This document shows, one piece after another, positions 1 through 8,699 of a stretch of DNA of 64,000 bases. The notes beneath the pieces are model-generated. The model was given only the letters and a program-made list of their open reading frames with translations, had not been told where the DNA came from and searched no databases. Where the stretch lies: contig NZ_CP017478.1 in NCBI RefSeq assembly GCF_001761325.1, positions 2,811,501 to 2,875,500 of the forward strand, written 5' to 3'. The stretch comes from Urechidicola croceus (lineage in GTDB: Bacteria; Bacteroidota; Bacteroidia; Flavobacteriales; Flavobacteriaceae). The translations under genes and the position numbers were made by a program. Each line of letters begins with the position of its first letter. The first letter of the stretch is position 1.

Positions 1-57
1 AATCTGTTGCGGTGATAATTTTTGCTGTAATTTATATTGTAAATGTTGTTTGAGCAT
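1..57 (-). CDS. rpoN: RNA polymerase sigma-54 factor RpoN, N-terminal fragment (cut by window edge)
   Basis: Only the first 19 codons are in the window, read on the minus strand from the ATG at 57-55; the rest lies beyond base 1. The peptide begins MLKQHLQYKLQQKLSPQQI, which I recognise as the Gln/Leu-rich activator-interacting region I that opens flavobacterial sigma-54 proteins. Sigma-54 directs RNA polymerase to -24/-12 promoters and needs an AAA+ activator. Its position just downstream of asnS on the same strand agrees with the asnS-rpoN order common in Flavobacteriaceae. The assignment rests on 19 residues plus context. Confidence 0.8.
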   Translation of the reverse strand, partial: MLKQHLQYKLQQKLSPQQI

Positions 58-100
58 AAAGTAAATTTACAAAAATGAATTCAATGTACGTACACTAATT

Positions 101-1534
101 TTAAAACTCTGCATTTTGTGGAGTTCTTGGATAAGGTATTACATCACGTATATTTCCCATACCTGTAACAAATTGAACCAATCTTTCAAAACCTAAGCCA
201 AATCCACTATGAACAGCTGTTCCGAATTTACGAGTGTCAAGATACCACCAAAGTTCCTTTTCGTCAATGCCTAACGCATCAATTTTGTCTTTAAGTACAT
301 CTAATCTCTCTTCTCTTTGACTTCCACCAACTATTTCTCCAATTCCAGGAAATAGTATATCCATTGCTCTTACTGTTTTTCCATCTTCATTTAAACGCAT
401 ATAAAATGCTTTAATATTAGCTGGATAATCAAATAATATGACTGGGCATTTGAAGTGTTTTTCTACCAAAAAACGTTCATGTTCACTTTGTAAGTCCGCT
501 CCCCATTCATTAATTGGGAACTGAAATTTTTTCTTTTTATTTGGTTTAGAGTTACGCAAAATATCAATAGCCTCTGTATAACTCACACGCTTGAAATTAT
601 TATCAATAACGAAGTTTAATTTTTCAATTAAAGCCATCTCGCTTCGTTCTATTTGCGGTTTAGATTTTTCTTCTTGTAATAATCTATTTTCCAAAAATTC
701 AATATCATCTTTACAATTAGTCAACACATCTTTAATTACTGATTTTATGAAATCTTCTCCTAAATCCATATTGGCATCTAAATCATTAAATGCAACTTCA
801 GGTTCAATCATCCAAAACTCAGCTAAATGACGTGTGGTGTTAGAATTTTCGGCTCTAAAAGTTGGACCAAAAGTATATACTTTACCTAATGCCATAGCAT
901 AAGTTTCTGCTTCTAATTGACCAGATACTGTTAGATTTGTTTCTTTTCCGAAGAAATCTTTTGAGTAATCAACTTCACCATTTTCATTAGTTGGAACGTT
1001 TTTGGGGTCAAAAGTTGAAACGTGAAACATTTCACCTGCACCTTCGGCATCTGAACCTGTTATTATTGGTGCATGAAAGTTATAAAATCCGTTTTCGGTA
1101 AAGTATTTATGAACTGCAAACGACAAGGCAGAACGCACACGCATTACAGAACTAAATGTATTTGTTCTTATACGTAAATGAGCGTTTTCACGTAAAAATT
1201 CTAAACTATGTCGTTTAGGTTGAATAGGATATTCTTCAGGATTTGATTCTCCTAAAACTTCTAATTTGGTAACTTGTATTTCAACTTTTTGTCCTTTACC
1301 TTGACTTTCAACTAAAGTTCCCGTAACTGAAATTGCAGCTCCTGTTGCAATTTTTTTTAAAGTTGATTCGTTCATGTTTTCAAAGTCAACAACACATTGA
1401 ATGTTATGAATTGTTGAACCATCATTTAAAGCAATAAAACGATTACTTCTAAAGGTTCTAACCCATCCTTTTACATGTACTTCTTGTAATATTTTATCTG
1501 AATTTAATAATTCAGCTACTGTGCCTTTTATCAT
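101..1534 (-). CDS. asnS: asparaginyl-tRNA synthetase
   Basis: Cytoplasmic class IIb aminoacyl-tRNA synthetase that charges tRNA-Asn with asparagine using ATP. The 477-residue length is normal for Bacteroidota AsnRS. An N-terminal OB-fold anticodon-binding domain (about residues 1-110, with [11 protein letters not shown]) precedes the class II catalytic domain. Motif 2 is seen as [15 protein letters not shown] in the middle of the protein and motif 3 as [10 protein letters not shown] near residue 445. The [11 protein letters not shown] context fits AsnRS rather than AspRS. A promoter-like TATCTTTG lies just upstream of the start. rpoN follows on the same strand after about 43 bases. Confidence 0.97.
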   Translation of the reverse strand: MIKGTVAELLNSDKILQEVHVKGWVRTFRSNRFIALNDGSTIHNIQCVVDFENMNESTLKKIATGAAISVTGTLVESQGKGQKVEIQVTKLEVLGESNPEEYPIQPKRHSLEFLRENAHLRIRTNTFSSVMRVRSALSFAVHKYFTENGFYNFHAPIITGSDAEGAGEMFHVSTFDPKNVPTNENGEVDYSKDFFGKETNLTVSGQLEAETYAMALGKVYTFGPTFRAENSNTTRHLAEFWMIEPEVAFNDLDANMDLGEDFIKSVIKDVLTNCKDDIEFLENRLLQEEKSKPQIERSEMALIEKLNFVIDNNFKRVSYTEAIDILRNSKPNKKKKFQFPINEWGADLQSEHERFLVEKHFKCPVILFDYPANIKAFYMRLNEDGKTVRAMDILFPGIGEIVGGSQREERLDVLKDKIDALGIDEKELWWYLDTRKFGTAVHSGFGLGFERLVQFVTGMGNIRDVIPYPRTPQNAEF

Positions 1535-1553
1535 CTCTTAAAAATTTGATTTA

Positions 1554-1561
1554 CAAAGATA
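1554..1561 (-). promoter_or_regulatory. candidate -7 box for asnS
   Basis: The minus strand reads TATCTTTG here, an exact match to the Bacteroidota -7 consensus TAnnTTTG, about 20 bases before the asnS ATG. I do not see a clear TTTG -33 element at the usual spacing, so this is a half-supported promoter. Confidence 0.45.
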
Positions 1562-1597
1562 CTTAATGAATTTATATATAAGAAAATGGTGTAAAAT

Positions 1598-3973
1598 TTA
1601 TTCTATTCCATTTTCATCTTCTATTGGAAGAACCGGTAGCGTTGGTTCTTTCAATGTTTGTTTATTTGCAATTTTAGACTCTAGAGTTAACAATAATGAA
1701 GGTAACAAGAGCAAGTTAGAAAGCATAGCAAATAAAAGTGTAATTGACACCAAGCCTCCTAACGCCTTTGTACCTCCAAAACTTGAAATAGTAAATACTA
1801 AAAAACCAAAGAACAATACTATGGACGTATAGAACATACTAACTCCTGTTTCTCTCAATGCTGCATAAACAGATTTTTTAACGCGCCATTTATTTGCTTG
1901 TAATTCTTGGCGATATTTAGCCAAAAAGTGAATTGTATCATCTACTGAAATTCCAAATGCAATACTAAATACTAATATAGTTGAAGGTTTTAAAGGAATA
2001 CTTAGGTAACCCATTAAGCCAGCTGTAAGTAATAGGGGTAATATATTTGGTAAAATTGAAATCAAAATCATTTTAAATGATCGGAACATAAATGCCATAA
2101 AAATAGCAATTAACAATATAGCCAATGATAATGAGAGTACTAAATTATTAATCAAATATTTAGTTCCTTTTAAAAATACTAAGGCTTTCCCAGTTAATGA
2201 GACATCATATTTTTCTAAATCAAATTCTTTTTCAATCTTGGATTCTAGTCGTTTTTCAATACCTTCCATTTTTGTCGTTCCAACATCTTTCATATATGTT
2301 GTGATACGGGCAAATTGCCCTGTGGAATCAACAAAATTATTTAACATCTCGTTACTACTTCCCGAATTTTTTGAATAATTTAAAATGTAGTTTTTATCTT
2401 GATTTGTTGGTAATTGATAGTATTTTGGTATTCCATTATAAAATGCTTGTTTTGAATACTTTACAAGATTTAATACAGAAATACTTTTTGACAATTCTGG
2501 AATTTCATCAATAGTCTCATTAAGTTTTTCTATTTTTTTCAAAGTAGGTAAATCCATGACACCTTTTGGTTCTTTGGTGTCAATCAATATCTCAAGAGGC
2601 ATTATTCCTCCAAATTCTTCTTCAAAAAATAGGATATCACTATAAAATTCTTTGTCCTTTGGCATATCATCAATAATACTTCCAGAAATTTTCATCTGGT
2701 AAATACCAATGATACTTACTATTATTAATATAACAGTTGCCGAATAAATGGTGAATCGATAATTTCGAACCATATTTTCCATCCACGCAACTATAGTACC
2801 CATCCAACGTCGGTCAAGGTGTTTTAAATGTTTTTTCTTTGGAACAGCTAAAAAACTATAAATTATAGGAATAATTAAAAGTGCTAAGAAGAATACGGCA
2901 ATAATATTAATTGATGCCATTGCACCAAATTCTACAAGCATTTGACTTTTGGTAAAAATAAAGGTGGCAAATCCTGAAGCGGTAGTTACATTGGTCATTA
3001 ATGTAGCATTACCAACCTTTGAAATTACACGTTGTAAACTTTTGGCTTGATTACCATGAAGTTTAATTTCTTGTTGATATTTATTTATTAGGAAAATTGC
3101 ATTTGGCACACTAATTACAATAATTAATGGAGGAATTAGAGCCATTAAAACAGATATTTCATACCTAAACCAACCAATAAATCCGAATGCCCAAACAACA
3201 CCAATACTAACAACCAAAAGTGTAATAAATGTTGCTCTAAAAGAACGAAAAAAGAAAAAGAAAATAAGTGCTGTAATTCCAAGCGCTAGAGCAACAAACA
3301 TTCTCATTTCAACGATTATGTTTTGAGCATTCATAGTTCGGATATAAGGCATTCCCGAAGTGTGAACTTTTATATTGTTGTCTTCTTCAAATTTATCAAC
3401 TAATGAGTTGAATTTGCCAAGTATTAAATCACGTCTTTTGGAAGTATTTACAATATCTCTTTTAATATAAATAACTGATTGTATTGATTTTGACTCTTTA
3501 TTGTAAAGTATATTATCGTAAAAAGGTAAATTTTCAAAAAGATCTTTTTTGATTTTGTCTACGTCTTCTAAAGTTTTTGGATTTGTTTCATAAAGAGGTT
3601 CGAGTACAAACTTTTTTTCTTTGTCATCTCGTTTTAATTTTTGAATATCACCTATAGAAATTGTGTAGTCTATTTCAGCAAAACTATCAATTTGATTGGC
3701 TAGTTTATTCCAATTATTGAATTTTTCGGGAGTAAAAATGGTGGAGTCTTTTACTCCAATAATCATTACATTTCCTTCTTCTCCAAATAGATCTAAGAAT
3801 TTATCGTATTGTACATTAATTTCATGATCGGCGGGTAATAAATTTGCTTCAGTATAAGAAAAACGCATGTATTGCATTTGTGAGGCCAAAAAATAAGTTG
3901 CTAATCCAATTAGCAACAATATAAGGTATCGTCCTTTAATAATTATCCGAGAAACTCTTGTCCAAAAATTCAT
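1598..3973 (-). CDS. RND superfamily exporter (MMPL/SSD type)
   Basis: Inner-membrane protein of 791 residues with the layout of the RND superfamily's hydrophobe or lipid exporter branch. A first membrane helix is followed by a long periplasmic loop (about residues 35-220), a bundle of about five helices, then the same arrangement again with a second loop (about 430-620) and five more helices. The membrane blocks contain sterol-sensing-domain-like stretches such as FGISVDDTIHFLAKY, where the paired Asp residues fit proton relay. No adaptor or outer-membrane factor gene is adjacent, which is usual for this branch. The substrate is unknown. It has its own promoter-like box upstream. Confidence 0.85.
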   Translation of the reverse strand: MNFWTRVSRIIIKGRYLILLLIGLATYFLASQMQYMRFSYTEANLLPADHEINVQYDKFLDLFGEEGNVMIIGVKDSTIFTPEKFNNWNKLANQIDSFAEIDYTISIGDIQKLKRDDKEKKFVLEPLYETNPKTLEDVDKIKKDLFENLPFYDNILYNKESKSIQSVIYIKRDIVNTSKRRDLILGKFNSLVDKFEEDNNIKVHTSGMPYIRTMNAQNIIVEMRMFVALALGITALIFFFFFRSFRATFITLLVVSIGVVWAFGFIGWFRYEISVLMALIPPLIIVISVPNAIFLINKYQQEIKLHGNQAKSLQRVISKVGNATLMTNVTTASGFATFIFTKSQMLVEFGAMASINIIAVFFLALLIIPIIYSFLAVPKKKHLKHLDRRWMGTIVAWMENMVRNYRFTIYSATVILIIVSIIGIYQMKISGSIIDDMPKDKEFYSDILFFEEEFGGIMPLEILIDTKEPKGVMDLPTLKKIEKLNETIDEIPELSKSISVLNLVKYSKQAFYNGIPKYYQLPTNQDKNYILNYSKNSGSSNEMLNNFVDSTGQFARITTYMKDVGTTKMEGIEKRLESKIEKEFDLEKYDVSLTGKALVFLKGTKYLINNLVLSLSLAILLIAIFMAFMFRSFKMILISILPNILPLLLTAGLMGYLSIPLKPSTILVFSIAFGISVDDTIHFLAKYRQELQANKWRVKKSVYAALRETGVSMFYTSIVLFFGFLVFTISSFGGTKALGGLVSITLLFAMLSNLLLLPSLLLTLESKIANKQTLKEPTLPVLPIEDENGIE

Positions 3974-3988
3974 TCAAAAAATTTGACG

Positions 3989-3996
3989 CAAAGATA
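3989..3996 (-). promoter_or_regulatory. candidate -7 box for the RND exporter gene
   Basis: TATCTTTG on the minus strand, 16 bases before the exporter ATG, matches TAnnTTTG. A TTTG lies upstream (plus-strand CAAA at 4010-4013), but only 13 bases away, which is shorter than usual. Confidence 0.4.
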
Positions 3997-4019
3997 GGGA
4001 ATTAGTTTACAAATAAATG

Positions 4020-6533
4020 TTAAAAACCAAGGCTTAATCTGTAGGTTAATTTGATTGCTAAATTATCACTCCACTCAGTATTTCCATAAGCGCCATATCT
4101 ATAAAATCCGCTTAAGCCAAGTCCTTTATAAAGTTGATTTAATTCGAGCCCACTTTCTAAATAACCTTTATTCATTATTTTGAAATTAAATCCGTTATGA
4201 TTTGTTCTATTTTCTATATCACCTAATCCAAATCGTGTTACCAAACTAAATTGAGGGTTAAATTTAGTATTAATTTTCAACCTTTTGAATTTATGTTTGA
4301 CCTCTAACATTGTATATTTATCTGAGATGAATTCGTTGTAACCCATTGTCTCAAAACTATTTTTTCCACCAAAAGTTACACGTTTTAACCAAGGGTTTTT
4401 GAATGATTGGTTTGGAGTTGCATTGTATAAATGTGAAATAGGAGCATCCCCAAATACAATTCCCCCTTCAATTAAAAAACTTGTAGTGCTTCCTCTAAGT
4501 TTTTTAATTTGATGGTCAATTCTAAAATTCAATTGTGTAAAGTCAAAATCTCCTTCCAAAATATTATCAAAACTTTTAGTTAATTGTAATGTAAATTGAG
4601 GGAACTCGTTTTTAATTCTAGTTTTTCCTATCGGAGAATTCATGTATTCATTTTTCGGATTATATTGTAATCCAATAGTTGCTGTGGTTAAATTATAATT
4701 AGTTAAAATTTTATCAATTGAGATAAATTGATAATCAAACTTTGGCTCATATTTACCAGTACTTAATTGTATTTTGGTTTCTAAATTTGGTTGAATATCA
4801 TGTTCTAGATAAATATTAGAAGTTCGATAATTATAAAACTTACTGATGTTTAAATTTCTTGGGTTCATAGCAAAAAACGAATTATTTTCAGCAATGAAAT
4901 CTAATCCAGCGGCCTCTTTTATATCGTTTGTGTAATTTGCGCCAAACCAAGTATTCGTATTTCTATTTAATCGAACTGCTCCGCCAAGACTGTATTTGAA
5001 ATCTTTGTCTTTTGTTCCGTAGGCGACATAAGATTCAATTCTGATTTTTTTTGAAAAATTTGTATTTGTAACTCCCCCAAAACCAACTCTCAATCCTTCA
5101 TAATTGTTAAGACTAATGATTTTTCCTAAATCTAGATTAATGTATTTTGTTGCGTAATATCCTTTTAATAGACTTCTTCCTTTGATAATTTTATCTTCAA
5201 CACCTTCTTTTTCAATAATACTGTCAATAACAATATAGGTTTCTTTTCCTCTTTTAGTAATTGAATCTGTTCTATAAGTATTCCAATATTTTTCAGTTCT
5301 ATCATAGGCATTATCATGAACTTCAATAACATTTGCTGACTTTTTAACATTTACTGGAGTGTTTATTTCAATATCAAAATGTTTGGTTTTTGAACTAAAA
5401 TAAATAAATTCACTAGGGTTTTTTCGATCTGGTCTTATAATTGTTGAATCTCTTTTTTGTTCACTCGAACTGACTTGTAAGACGCCAAATAAAGACATAT
5501 TTTCCTTATTTTCTCCTTTTTTTAGAGTAATTTGAGTTTCTGTAGGAAACCAACTTTTTTCTGATTCTAGATAATCAAAAGTTTGTGTGGCTTTGACATC
5601 AAGTATTCCTCGTAATTCTGAAATCGCAGAAGTAATTGCATAAGATGTATCATCAATGTATAGAACGCCTTCTAAACCTATAAACTCCTCTTTCTTTTTG
5701 GGTTTGAAATAAATCATATACGATTTTCCAATACTATTTTGAATAGTGTCTAAAATTTGATATTCATAATTTTTTAGCGCATTATCGGCAATTGGATTAA
5801 CATATTTTGTTCCTGCAACTGTATAGGTTTCGTTATAAAAAGAAAAATCTTGTATTGTGATTGCTAATACTTCATAAATTGGTTGTTTAAAGCCAGCCAT
5901 TCTAGATGCTAAAACTGTTTCTTTTTTATTTTTACCTTTTTCAAAAGTATGTTCAGATATTTTTTCTGACAGGTAAAGGTGACTTCGATCTATCTGTTTT
6001 TTAAATTCATAGTTTGAAGAGTCAATTTTATGAACTTCTTTAATACCATTACTGAGTTTATATATTGTATCAATTGTACCAACAATTGAATCTGGATTTG
6101 CGGTAACTAATAGTTTATTATAGGCTTTAAATTTGAAAGAATTGAGTGATTGTTCGATATTGTTTATTTTTTTGTTTTTAATTGCATTTCTGATAATTTT
6201 TAATGCAGGATTTTCACCGTTTGAAATTATAACTGTATTTAAACTTTCTATGTTTTGTGTTAATTCTATTTTTAGAAATGTAGTGTTTTGGTCAATTGAA
6301 ATTACCTTAGTTTTATAACCTATGTAAGAAATACGTATTTCTTTAATTTCTTCTTCTGATGAGATTGTAAATTCGCCATCAATATTAGTAATTGTCCCTT
6401 GATTGTTTCCAGTAATAATGGTTGCAAAAGGTAATTTTTCTTGAGTGACAGTATCTATTAAAACACCTGAAATTTGAAACTGAGAAAAACTTAAAAATGG
6501 AATTAATATGAATAAAAATACTAGTTTTTTCAT
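4020..6533 (-). CDS. DUF5686 outer-membrane protein with N-terminal carboxypeptidase-regulatory-like domain
   Basis: The protein is 837 residues from the preferred ATG at 6533, which gives a clean signal peptide (MKKLVFLFILIPFLSFS); an ATG eight codons further upstream is possible but would spoil it. After the signal comes a CarboxypepD_reg-like beta-sandwich (about residues 20-100, FQISGVLIDTVTQEKLPFA...), then a long region recognised in Bacteroidota as DUF5686. The C-terminal half is rich in alternating aromatic and polar strands and ends in a terminal Phe (YRLSLGF), as expected of an outer-membrane beta-barrel. It resembles a TonB-dependent receptor without a plug. The role of the family is not known to me. 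Confidence 0.85.
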   Translation of the reverse strand: MKKLVFLFILIPFLSFSQFQISGVLIDTVTQEKLPFATIITGNNQGTITNIDGEFTISSEEEIKEIRISYIGYKTKVISIDQNTTFLKIELTQNIESLNTVIISNGENPALKIIRNAIKNKKINNIEQSLNSFKFKAYNKLLVTANPDSIVGTIDTIYKLSNGIKEVHKIDSSNYEFKKQIDRSHLYLSEKISEHTFEKGKNKKETVLASRMAGFKQPIYEVLAITIQDFSFYNETYTVAGTKYVNPIADNALKNYEYQILDTIQNSIGKSYMIYFKPKKKEEFIGLEGVLYIDDTSYAITSAISELRGILDVKATQTFDYLESEKSWFPTETQITLKKGENKENMSLFGVLQVSSSEQKRDSTIIRPDRKNPSEFIYFSSKTKHFDIEINTPVNVKKSANVIEVHDNAYDRTEKYWNTYRTDSITKRGKETYIVIDSIIEKEGVEDKIIKGRSLLKGYYATKYINLDLGKIISLNNYEGLRVGFGGVTNTNFSKKIRIESYVAYGTKDKDFKYSLGGAVRLNRNTNTWFGANYTNDIKEAAGLDFIAENNSFFAMNPRNLNISKFYNYRTSNIYLEHDIQPNLETKIQLSTGKYEPKFDYQFISIDKILTNYNLTTATIGLQYNPKNEYMNSPIGKTRIKNEFPQFTLQLTKSFDNILEGDFDFTQLNFRIDHQIKKLRGSTTSFLIEGGIVFGDAPISHLYNATPNQSFKNPWLKRVTFGGKNSFETMGYNEFISDKYTMLEVKHKFKRLKINTKFNPQFSLVTRFGLGDIENRTNHNGFNFKIMNKGYLESGLELNQLYKGLGLSGFYRYGAYGNTEWSDNLAIKLTYRLSLGF

Positions 6534-6580
6534 GTTAAATAGGTTAGGTGATGACAAGTAACAAAAAATGTACCAACAAA

Positions 6581-6604
6581 AAAATCCGCCAACGGCGGAT
6601 TTTA
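6581..6604. terminator. intrinsic terminator downstream of pyrH-frr
   Basis: An inverted repeat AAAATCCGCC / GGCGGATTTT with a three-base loop, flanked by A and T runs on its two sides. It sits after frr and before the DUF5686 gene, both on the minus strand, so it should end the pyrH-frr transcript. Confidence 0.85.
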
Positions 6605-6625
6605 TATTTTTAAGAGATGTTTAAC

Positions 6626-7180
6626 TTAAACAGTTAAAATTTCAACTTCTTTTTTGGAGTACATTTCATCAATTTTTTTGATATACTTATCCGTTAATTC
6701 TTGAACACTTGCTTCGGCATTCTTTTTCATGTCTTCAGAAATATCAACCTTTTTAATATCGTTATTAGCATCTTTACGAGCATTTCTTACACTTACTTTG
6801 TCATGTTCTGCTTCTGCTTTGGCTTGTTTTGCTAATTGCTTTCTTCGTTCTTCGGTTAACGGAGGAACATTTATTATAATTGTCTCTCCATTATTCATCG
6901 GATTGAATCCAAGGTTAGCAATCATTATCCCTCTTTCAATTTCTTGTAACATTGATTTTTCCCAAGGTTGAACTGAAATAGTTCTACCATCTGGAGTATT
7001 TACATTTGCTACTTGTGAAAGTGGAGTTTGTGAACCATAATAGTCAACCATTACACTTCCTAACATTGCAGGGCTTGCTTTTCCTGCCCTTATATTTCTT
7101 AATTCTTTTTCTAAATGCACTAAAGCATTTTCCATTTGCTCTTTAGCGCTATCAATTATAAAATCAACTTCTTCATTCAT
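6626..7180 (-). CDS. frr: ribosome recycling factor
   Basis: A cytoplasmic factor of 184 residues that, with EF-G, splits post-termination ribosomes. The length is the family norm. Family signatures are visible: LRNIRAGKASPAML near residue 30, the RTISVQPWEKSML loop near 67, and the long C-terminal helix of the three-helix domain (RKQLAKQAKAEAEHDKVSVRNARK). It lies 29 bases downstream of pyrH on the same strand, the standard pyrH-frr pair, and ends at a strong terminator. Confidence 0.97.
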   Translation of the reverse strand: MNEEVDFIIDSAKEQMENALVHLEKELRNIRAGKASPAMLGSVMVDYYGSQTPLSQVANVNTPDGRTISVQPWEKSMLQEIERGIMIANLGFNPMNNGETIIINVPPLTEERRKQLAKQAKAEAEHDKVSVRNARKDANNDIKKVDISEDMKKNAEASVQELTDKYIKKIDEMYSKKEVEILTV

Positions 7181-7209
7181 TTTAGTAAAAATTTAAATCT
7201 CACAAATCG

Positions 7210-7917
7210 TTAATTATCAACAATTGTTCCAATATTTTCACCAGAAACCACTTTTAGTAAATTTCCAGGGGTATTCATATCAAAAACTATTATTGGCAAT
7301 TCGTTTTCTTGACTCAAGGTAAAGGCTGTTGTATCCATGATTTTCAAGCCTTTTTTCAATACATCATCAAAAGATATTTTATCAAATTTGATTGCTTCTT
7401 TATTTTTTTCAGGATCCATATCATAAATTCCATCAACTCTTGTTCCTTTAAGAATTACTTCAGCATCAACTTCAATAGCTCTTAAAACGGCTGCTGAATC
7501 TGTTGTGAAAAAAGGATTTCCTGTTCCTGATCCAAAAATAACAACACGTCCTTTTTCTAAATGGCGCACTGCTTTACGTTTAATATAGGGCTCGGCAATT
7601 GCTTCAATTTTAATAGCAGTTTGTAGTCTAGTTTGAACATTGGCATCTTCTAAAGCGCTTTGTAATGCTAAACCGTTGATAACGGTTGCAAGCATTCCCA
7701 TATAATCGGCTTGAACTCTATCCATTCCATTACTTGCTCCAGCAACACCTCTAAAGATATTTCCACCACCAATAACAATGGCAATTTGAACACCAGCACT
7801 TGCAATTTGTTTAATATCCTGAGCATATTCGGCTAATCTCTTAGGATCAATTCCGTAATTACGGTCACCCATTAATGCTTCTCCACTTAATTTTAATAGA
7901 ATTCTTTTGTATTGCAT
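7210..7917 (-). CDS. pyrH: UMP kinase
   Basis: A hexameric bacterial UMP kinase of the amino-acid kinase fold (235 residues) that makes UDP from UMP and ATP. Motifs seen are KLSGEALMG at residues 9-17, the glycine-rich GGGNIFRG near residue 50, and [15 protein letters not shown] near 130, which marks bacterial PyrH. frr follows closely. Upstream is a TATATTTG promoter box. In many relatives this pair lies close to tsf; here about 6.7 kb of other genes intervene. Confidence 0.97.
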   Translation of the reverse strand: MQYKRILLKLSGEALMGDRNYGIDPKRLAEYAQDIKQIASAGVQIAIVIGGGNIFRGVAGASNGMDRVQADYMGMLATVINGLALQSALEDANVQTRLQTAIKIEAIAEPYIKRKAVRHLEKGRVVIFGSGTGNPFFTTDSAAVLRAIEVDAEVILKGTRVDGIYDMDPEKNKEAIKFDKISFDDVLKKGLKIMDTTAFTLSQENELPIIVFDMNTPGNLLKVVSGENIGTIVDN

Positions 7918-7936
7918 AACATATTTGAAAGTTTCA

Positions 7937-7944
7937 CAAATATA
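7937..7944 (-). promoter_or_regulatory. candidate -7 box for pyrH-frr
   Basis: The minus strand reads TATATTTG, an exact TAnnTTTG match, 20 bases upstream of the pyrH ATG. A partial -33 (TTGTC) is further upstream. Confidence 0.5.
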
Positions 7945-8022
7945 AAAAACTAAATGTAAGTTTTGACAATTATTATTGTCTTAATAAAAACAGATGTTTT
8001 TAACTCATAATCAATTTTTAAG

Positions 8023-8694
8023 ATGGAATTTAACAAGGCAGTATTATTTTTTTTATTTATGATTTTTATATCGTGTACCTCAAAAGATGACGAAGTTGAG
8101 TTAAATATTGATGAAACTGCAACTTATATAGTTGTTTTTGATGCAGCTTGGACTGAAGAATCTCACCCTACTGATTATCCTTCAGACTCACATTTTTCTT
8201 GGATGGTTGGAGTTACACATAAACAGAATGATTTGTTATTTTCTTTAGGAGGAATTGCATCAAACGGCATTGAACAAATGGCCGAAACTGGTTTAACAGA
8301 ATTGATTTCAGAAGAAATTGAAAATGCCATATCGCAAGACATGGCATTAGATTATAAAGTTGGTAGTGTTATCAATGGTAATGGTATTGATGAGATTATT
8401 ATTGATGCTTCCATTGAAAATTCACTTTTTAGTTTTGTTTCTATGATAGCACCAAGTCCAGATTGGTTTGTGTCAAATCAAAATATTCAGTTAATTCAGA
8501 ACCAAGATTGGATTGAAACATTAGAATTGGATGTTATTCTTTATGATTCAGGTACAGATTCTGGTACCGAATTTACTTCATTAGATATTGACACAAATCC
8601 TCGTGAACCAATTACACTTATAACTACCGAGCCATTGGGAAATGGAGTAGGAGTTACTCCTTCACTAGGAAAAATAATATTAACAAAACTATAA
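8023..8694 (+). CDS. spondin-N domain lipoprotein, probably surface exposed
   Basis: The protein has 223 residues. The first 18 form a lipoprotein signal with lipobox FISC (Cys18). The residues after the Cys (TSKDDE) resemble the acidic lipoprotein export signal that sends Bacteroidota lipoproteins to the cell surface. The rest matches the spondin_N domain: YIVVFDAAWTEESHPTDYP, FSWMVGVTHKQND and the conserved SMIAPSPDWFV. Spondin domains bind metal and extracellular partners in animals; the bacterial role is not established. It converges on the hexosaminidase gene with only five bases between stops. I see no clear promoter. Confidence 0.82.
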   Translation: MEFNKAVLFFLFMIFISCTSKDDEVELNIDETATYIVVFDAAWTEESHPTDYPSDSHFSWMVGVTHKQNDLLFSLGGIASNGIEQMAETGLTELISEEIENAISQDMALDYKVGSVINGNGIDEIIIDASIENSLFSFVSMIAPSPDWFVSNQNIQLIQNQDWIETLELDVILYDSGTDSGTEFTSLDIDTNPREPITLITTEPLGNGVGVTPSLGKIILTKL

Positions 8695-8699
8695 AATAG

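Noticed and set aside
61-94. Short palindromes GTAAATTTAC and TGTACGTACA between asnS and rpoN
   Set aside because: Ten-base AT-rich palindromes are expected by chance here, and they lack the T run of a terminator or a matching regulator nearby.
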